A program made the translations under genes and the position numbers. A DNA stretch of 64,000 nucleotides from Oceanipulchritudo coccoides. GTDB lineage: Bacteria > Verrucomicrobiota > Verrucomicrobiia > Opitutales > Oceanipulchritudinaceae. The stretch is from the NCBI RefSeq assembly GCF_010500615.1, contig NZ_JAAGNX010000001.1:1193531-1257530 (forward strand). Direction: 5' to 3'. The notes under the pieces are model-generated. The model had not been told where the DNA came from and did no database searches. It saw nothing but the letters and a program-made list of their open reading frames with translations. Positions 59,881-64,000 of this stretch are shown piece after piece (position 1 is the stretch's first letter; each line of letters opens with the position of its first letter).

Positions 59881-60744
59881 ATGCCTGAGGAGAAGCGCAC
59901 AATCCGGGTGGTGACCCGCAAGTCCCCACTCGCCATGCGGCAAACCGAGATTGCCATTGAGGCCCTCGGTGCGGCTTGCCCTCATTGGGACTTTGAGCTG
60001 ATTCCGATGAGCACGACGGGCGATGAGCGCCTTGCCTGGTCGCTTGAAACGAGCGGCGGCAAGGGACTTTTCACGTCTGCATTGGAAGAGGCGATCGTCA
60101 AGGGAGACGGCGACCTGGCAGTGCATTCCTCCAAGGACCTCCCTACGGAAATGCCCGAAGGGGTTGTTCTTGCAGGCTTTCTGCCCCGGGCACCTGCAGG
60201 GGATTTGCTCATCATTCGGGAATCAGTGACCGAGCCGGCTTTGATTGCCACCAGTAGCCCACGGCGCCGTGCGCAGCTGAAGGCGGTCTATCCAAATGCC
60301 GCGTGGAAGGAGATCCGGGGCAATGTGAATACACGCCTGAGGAAGATTTCTGAAGGGGAGGCGGAAGCCACCGTAATGGCGCAGGCGGGTTTATACCGCT
60401 TGGGCATTGATCATTACGAGGGCCTGCGATTTCTCCCTATCCCGATCACCCGCAGCGTACCGGCTGCCGGTCAGGGAGCGATCGGGTTGCAGGTACGGGC
60501 CGAAGATGGACCGGTTTTTGCCAGTCTGCTCTGTGAGCAAACAGCCCGTGCGGTTCATCTCGAGCGGGCTTATCTCGCGGCCATGGGGGGTGGATGCCAC
60601 TCCGCCACAGCAGCCCATTTCACCGATGGCCAACTGCATGTTTTCGATGAGGCCACCGGCTATCGTTGCTTGGAGGTTCCGGAAGAAGTGAGTCATCTGA
60701 ATCCCACGGGGATGACGGAGTGGGTAGCCGAACAAGTGTCATGA
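59881..60744 (+). CDS. hemC: hydroxymethylbilane synthase (porphobilinogen deaminase)
   Basis: A 287-residue enzyme that joins four porphobilinogen units into hydroxymethylbilane. It shows RVVTRKSPLAMRQTEIAIEA, SGGKGLFTSALEEAIVKGDG, LAVHSSKDLPTEMPEGVVLA, IATSSPRRRAQLKAVYP, RGNVNTRLRKISEGE and VPAAGQGAIGLQVRAEDG. The cofactor-bearing Cys is in AAMGGGCHSATAAH. The C-terminal domain is slightly short. The start abuts the preceding terminator, leaving no room for a ribosome-binding site; its own transcript may be leaderless or start inside ilvC. It overlaps hemD by ATGA. Confidence 0.96.
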   Translation: MPEEKRTIRVVTRKSPLAMRQTEIAIEALGAACPHWDFELIPMSTTGDERLAWSLETSGGKGLFTSALEEAIVKGDGDLAVHSSKDLPTEMPEGVVLAGFLPRAPAGDLLIIRESVTEPALIATSSPRRRAQLKAVYPNAAWKEIRGNVNTRLRKISEGEAEATVMAQAGLYRLGIDHYEGLRFLPIPITRSVPAAGQGAIGLQVRAEDGPVFASLLCEQTARAVHLERAYLAAMGGGCHSATAAHFTDGQLHVFDEATGYRCLEVPEEVSHLNPTGMTEWVAEQVS

Positions 60745-61535
60745 TCCAGTCACAACCATTGAGTGGCAGGCGCATTGTCCTCACGCGCAACGTCGAGGGC
60801 GCTAGTCGGCTTGCTGGCCGTCTGAAAGCACTTGGGGCGGAAATTCTTGAAATTCCCCTGATTGAGGTCCGCTTTGATATCGACGGTGAAAGCGCAGTCG
60901 AGATTTTCAAGGAGTTTGCCAGCTATGAATGGTTGATCTTTACCAGCCGGAATGGCGTGAAACACTTCTTCAATGCTTTTCTTAAGGCTTATGATGATAT
61001 CCGCTCGCTCGGATTTGTCCGCATCGCGGTTGTCGGAAAGGGGACTGTTGAGGCACTGGGTGAGTATCATCTTCGGGCGGATCTGGTTGCTCCCAGTGCC
61101 ACGGCCGATGATTTGGCAAAAGCCCTCGAGGATGAGGAGACCTTGGACAACTTGAAGGTGCTCGTCATCACGGGTAACCGAAACAAGGAGGATCTGGTCA
61201 AGCGGCTCTGGGAAGACCGGGCCATTGTCGATTCGCTGAGGGTTTACTCGACACACTTTTGTGATCTGGAGGGGAACGAGGAAGCTTCGCGATTCCGCAA
61301 GGAAGGCGCAGATGCCCTGGTCTTCGCCAGCGCCTCGTCCGTGGAGGCATTCGGGGAGCAGGCAAAACATCTCCAACTGGAAAAGGGTGCCAAGGTGCCG
61401 GCTCTTTGTAGTTTTGGACCCACTACAAGCGAGCGCATGAAGAAAGCGGGTATTCCGGTTGCTGTCGAGGCTTCGGATCCCGGACTGGACGGCATGGTGG
61501 CCGCCCTTGTGGACTATTTTTCGGGCAAGGCCTGA
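60741..61535 (+). CDS. hemD: uroporphyrinogen-III synthase
   Basis: A 264-residue enzyme that closes and inverts the D ring of hydroxymethylbilane. The start ATG 60741 overlaps the hemC stop (ATGA). Sequence is variable in this family. Recognisable parts are LSGRRIVLTRNVEGASRLAG, WLIFTSRNGVKHFFNAFLKA, IAVVGKGTVEALGEY, DALVFASASSVEAFGEQ and LCSFGPTTSERMKKAGIPV. Position behind hemC supports the call. The C-terminus ends 12 bases before trpF. Confidence 0.92.
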   Translation: MIQSQPLSGRRIVLTRNVEGASRLAGRLKALGAEILEIPLIEVRFDIDGESAVEIFKEFASYEWLIFTSRNGVKHFFNAFLKAYDDIRSLGFVRIAVVGKGTVEALGEYHLRADLVAPSATADDLAKALEDEETLDNLKVLVITGNRNKEDLVKRLWEDRAIVDSLRVYSTHFCDLEGNEEASRFRKEGADALVFASASSVEAFGEQAKHLQLEKGAKVPALCSFGPTTSERMKKAGIPVAVEASDPGLDGMVAALVDYFSGKA

Positions 61536-61547
61536 ACCAGCTGAAAG

Positions 61548-62231
61548 ATGGCGACGCAGGTCAAAGTTTGTGGAATCACACAGCCCGGGGATGCCGAACT
61601 GGCATTGTCCCTTGGAGCAGATTTCATTGGAGTGATCATTTATGAGAAGTCTCCGCGGGCGGTTGAGCTGGAGAAAGTTCCCGAACTGCTGGAGTCGATT
61701 CCCAAGGGCAAACGGGTGCTTGTTGATGTGGCCCCATCGGCTCAGCGCCTCGAAAGCTGCCTTTCCCTTGGATTTGATGCCTACCAGATTCATTTTGACC
61801 TGGATATTCCCATGGCCTCGATCGCCACCTGGTCCGGTCTGGTTGGGCCGGATGCGCTCTGGGTGGCTCCGCGCCTCCCCGACAGCGAGCCGGATTTTCC
61901 TCAGGTCTTGATGGAGTTTGCCGAAACCATCCTTGTCGATGCATTTGACAAGAATGCGTATGGCGGAACCGGCCACGCCGGGGCAAACTGGCAACGATTC
62001 CTTGACTGCACGCTCCTTTACCAGCACAAGAGGTGGATTCTTGCTGGCGGGTTGTCACCGGATAACATCCGTGAGGCGCTCGGCTTCACGCAGGCTGAGA
62101 TGGTTGATGTCAATAGTGGCGTTGAGCAGTCTCCCGGCGTCAAGGACCCGGATAGATTGAAGGAACTCTTCGCAATAATCAGGCAGCATGACAGACAACA
62201 GGACGATACTCGAACTCAAGGGGATTCATAA
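61548..62231 (+). CDS. trpF: phosphoribosylanthranilate isomerase
   Basis: A 227-residue TIM-barrel enzyme of tryptophan synthesis. It shows VKVCGITQPGDAELALSLGA with the catalytic Cys, DFIGVIIYEKSPRAV, RVLVDVAPSAQRLESCL, LVDAFDKNAYGGTGHAGANW with the catalytic Asp, and WILAGGLSPDNIREALGF. The final DVNSGVEQSPGVKDPDRLKE is the phosphate-binding end. No other trp genes are adjacent. The 3' end overlaps the ABC transporter gene by 44 bases in another frame, so the last 15 residues (QHDRQQDDTRTQGDS) may be poorly constrained. Confidence 0.95.
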   Translation: MATQVKVCGITQPGDAELALSLGADFIGVIIYEKSPRAVELEKVPELLESIPKGKRVLVDVAPSAQRLESCLSLGFDAYQIHFDLDIPMASIATWSGLVGPDALWVAPRLPDSEPDFPQVLMEFAETILVDAFDKNAYGGTGHAGANWQRFLDCTLLYQHKRWILAGGLSPDNIREALGFTQAEMVDVNSGVEQSPGVKDPDRLKELFAIIRQHDRQQDDTRTQGDS

Positions 62232-63123
62232 GGAATTCGGGGATCTGGTTGCCCTGAAAGAGGTGGACCTATCCATTTGCAAGGGCGAGTTTTTCGGGCT
62301 GTTAGGACCCAACGGTGCAGGGAAGAGCACGCTCATGAAGATCCTCAGCGGATTTATTGAATCTGATTCCGGAGAGGTTCTTATCGATGGGCAAACAGTT
62401 GGTTTGCATGACATGGCGGCGCGCCGTCGATGCGGACTCGTTCCGCAGGAAATTGCCCTTTACGAGAGCCTTAATTCGCTCGAGAACCTGAGGATTTTTG
62501 CCCGCTTATATAAGCTACCGCACAAGCAGGCTGAGGCAAGAAGCGAGGAACTCCTGAAATCCGTTGGACTTTGGGAACGACGGAATGATCGCGTCAAGGA
62601 ATTCTCAGGTGGCATGAAGCGGCGTCTCAACATTATCGTCAGCCTCCTCCACAATCCTGACATTCTCCTCTGCGATGAGCCGACGGTGGGCGTCGATCCA
62701 CAATCGAGAAATGCGATTTTTGATTTCCTCGAGGCCCGCAACCGCGAAGGCCTGACCGTCCTCTACACAACACATTACATGGAAGAGGCTGAGCGCCTTT
62801 GTCCGCGCATTGCGATCATTGATCATGGGGACATCCTCGCCTGCGGTGAACAAAAGGAATTGCTGCGCAAGGCTGATTTCGAAAGAGAGATTGTCATCCG
62901 CAAAGGCCCGGACCAGGAATCGTTCCTCGCCGGGTTGAAGCAACATGGAGAGCTCATGGAGGATGAGTTGGTCTATCGGCTTATGCCGTCCAGCAAGAGC
63001 CGGCTATCGGAAATTTACAGCGCCCTCGAGTCGGCCGGGCTTCCCTACGAAATCCTTGATGTTCGTCCGCCCTCCCTGGAGAGCCTTTTTCTTAAATTAA
63101 CCGGCCACCGCCTCAGGGACTGA
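62188..63123 (+). CDS. ABC transporter ATP-binding protein (ABC-2/DrrA type)
   Basis: A 311-residue ATPase. Walker A is GLLGPNGAGKSTLMKILSG, the Q-loop CGLVPQEIALYESLNSLEN, the signature VKEFSGGMKRRLNIIVSLLH, Walker B ILLCDEPTVGVDPQSRNAI, and the switch His VLYTTHYMEEAERLC. The C-terminal extension (YEILDVRPPSLESLFLKLTG) is typical for DrrA-like and NatA-like exporters. It is translationally coupled to trpF by a 44-base overlap and pairs with the permease gene 15 bases downstream. The exported substrate is unknown. Confidence 0.94.
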   Translation: MTDNRTILELKGIHKEFGDLVALKEVDLSICKGEFFGLLGPNGAGKSTLMKILSGFIESDSGEVLIDGQTVGLHDMAARRRCGLVPQEIALYESLNSLENLRIFARLYKLPHKQAEARSEELLKSVGLWERRNDRVKEFSGGMKRRLNIIVSLLHNPDILLCDEPTVGVDPQSRNAIFDFLEARNREGLTVLYTTHYMEEAERLCPRIAIIDHGDILACGEQKELLRKADFEREIVIRKGPDQESFLAGLKQHGELMEDELVYRLMPSSKSRLSEIYSALESAGLPYEILDVRPPSLESLFLKLTGHRLRD

Positions 63124-63138
63124 ATTTAACCGATTGGA

Positions 63139-64000
63139 ATGATGAACACTCTGCTTGCACTGGTCTCAAAGGAACTGCGGGTCTTCTGGAATGACCGGAC
63201 CGCCGTTGTCCTGTCCTTCCTTGTTCCAATGGTTCTTATCACGATTTTTGGGATGATATTCGGTGGCGGGGGAGGGGGACCCTCCGGGATCAGGGTCCTT
63301 GTCGTCGATGAAGCCAACAGTGAAACGTCAGAAAAACTGATCGAAATTCTCCGGTCCGAAGATACCTTCCGCATTTTTACTGACCGCAGTCTTCCTGAAG
63401 GAGAATCCGTTCCGCTTGAGCGTGAGTATGCAGCCTCACTTTTGCAGACGGATGCGAGCACGTATCGCTATCTCCTGATCCTTCCTGAGGATCTGCTCTC
63501 CGAGGACTTTGGCTTCAACCTTGAACTGCTCTACAATCCGCAAAACACGATTGAGAACAACATCGTTCAGGGAATTCTCCAGAAGACCTTGTTCTCGCAG
63601 GGCTTCCCCCTGCTCCTCAATAACATCGAATACGGCATCACCGACTCCGTTCAAGACGCCTTCAACGGTGATCTGGCGATGATCATTTCCGAACACTTCG
63701 GAGCGGATCCCGATGAAATCCTTGAGGAGATTAATTCAGGCGGTTTCTTTGGTGGCGCATTCAGCGCGGATTCCTCGGCGGAGGGTGAAGAAACTGACGC
63801 CTCGGATGACCTCCTCGGCGGTGTTTTCAACATGGAAAAGACGCAGGTCTTCGGAAAGGGGAAGAACCCGGCCTCCCAGAGCGTTGGTGGATGGGCAGTG
63901 ATGTTTCTGCTCTTTTCCCTCACGGGTGCCGCTTCCAGCCTCTTTGAAGAGCGGGACCAGGGACTTTTCCTGAGAATTCTCGCAGGCCCCGCCAACCGCA
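63139..64000 (+). CDS. ABC-2 type transporter permease, partial
   Basis: The gene runs off the window end after 287 codons. Two ATGs in a row (63139 and 63142) are possible starts. The first membrane helix is DRTAVVLSFLVPMVLITIFG, then a Gly-rich turn. A long extracytoplasmic domain of about 200 residues follows (IRVLVVDEANSETSEKLIEI, LILPEDLLSEDFGFNLELLY), and the second helix begins at SVGGWAVMFLLFSLTGAASS then LFEERDQGLFLRIL. This is the ABC2_membrane_3 / YhgE-like architecture of drug or Na+ exporters. It partners the ATPase just upstream. The C-terminal membrane helices are outside the window. Confidence 0.9.
   Translation, partial: MMNTLLALVSKELRVFWNDRTAVVLSFLVPMVLITIFGMIFGGGGGGPSGIRVLVVDEANSETSEKLIEILRSEDTFRIFTDRSLPEGESVPLEREYAASLLQTDASTYRYLLILPEDLLSEDFGFNLELLYNPQNTIENNIVQGILQKTLFSQGFPLLLNNIEYGITDSVQDAFNGDLAMIISEHFGADPDEILEEINSGGFFGGAFSADSSAEGEETDASDDLLGGVFNMEKTQVFGKGKNPASQSVGGWAVMFLLFSLTGAASSLFEERDQGLFLRILAGPANR

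Noticed and set aside
60750-62027. 425-codon open frame on the minus strand across hemD and trpF
   Set aside because: It covers two well-supported plus-strand genes and shows no domain-like pattern.

Overview
The window looks like a chromosomal segment of a marine or saline heterotrophic Verrucomicrobium, most likely class Opitutae. I base this on the PEP-CTERM protein, the sulfatases, the TonB receptor with an N-terminal FELDPFTV-type box, secreted proteins ending in Trp/Gly/Tyr-rich C-terminal domains, and the general style of the housekeeping genes. Many genes start without a clear Shine-Dalgarno sequence. No rRNA, CRISPR array, prophage or intact insertion sequence was seen.

Layout. (1) 1-3.9 kb: tail of an SDR oxidoreductase, comF, accD, folC, then an AbrB-type antitoxin/PIN toxin pair and a tRNA-Gly(GCC). 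(2) 4.1-14.3 kb: a decayed PKD-like fragment, then three tandem genes sharing one roughly 220-residue N-terminal domain but with different C-termini (PEP-CTERM, a short C-terminal domain, a large toroid enzyme), then a 1464-residue modular beta-helix protein. (3) 14.5-35.4 kb: a polysaccharide-utilisation locus. It holds an AraC/XylR-like regulator, a GH67-like alpha-glucuronidase, a GH29 alpha-L-fucosidase, a GH141-like beta-helix enzyme, a beta-propeller/sodium symporter fusion, two S1 sulfatases, a Gfo/Idh/MocA dehydrogenase, a toroid/SGNH-esterase fusion, a TonB-dependent receptor and a secreted protein with the same C-terminal domain as the 1464-residue protein. Taken together this suggests degradation of a sulfated, possibly acetylated, fucose- and glucuronate-containing glycan such as algal fucoidan. 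The substrate is an inference.

(4) 35.9-41.0 kb: envelope-glycan genes (ELM1-like protein, sulfotransferase, zinc-ribbon methyltransferase, YrbL-like kinase, polysaccharide deacetylase, GT4 glycosyltransferase). (5) 41.1-47.4 kb: a DEAD-box helicase, fkp (fucokinase/GDP-fucose pyrophosphorylase), palindromic repeats, a HAD phosphatase and class II aldolase. (6) 47.5-64 kb: housekeeping genes: hemE and hemF, an epimerase, thpR, trhO, a pterin carbinolamine dehydratase, sucCD, a hybrid histidine kinase, rph, ilvH-ilvC, hemC-hemD-trpF and an ABC exporter cut by the window end.

Functional logic. The receptor, sulfatases, glycosidases, symporter and dehydrogenase of region 3 form two convergent operons (17.7-26.3 kb on +, 34.2-26.3 kb on -). 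A perfect TTTGCGCAAA palindrome lies in front of both, which suggests shared control. The fkp gene in region 5 links fucose to GDP-fucose and hence to the bacterium's own surface glycans. All functional assignments rest on motif recognition by eye; no database search was run.
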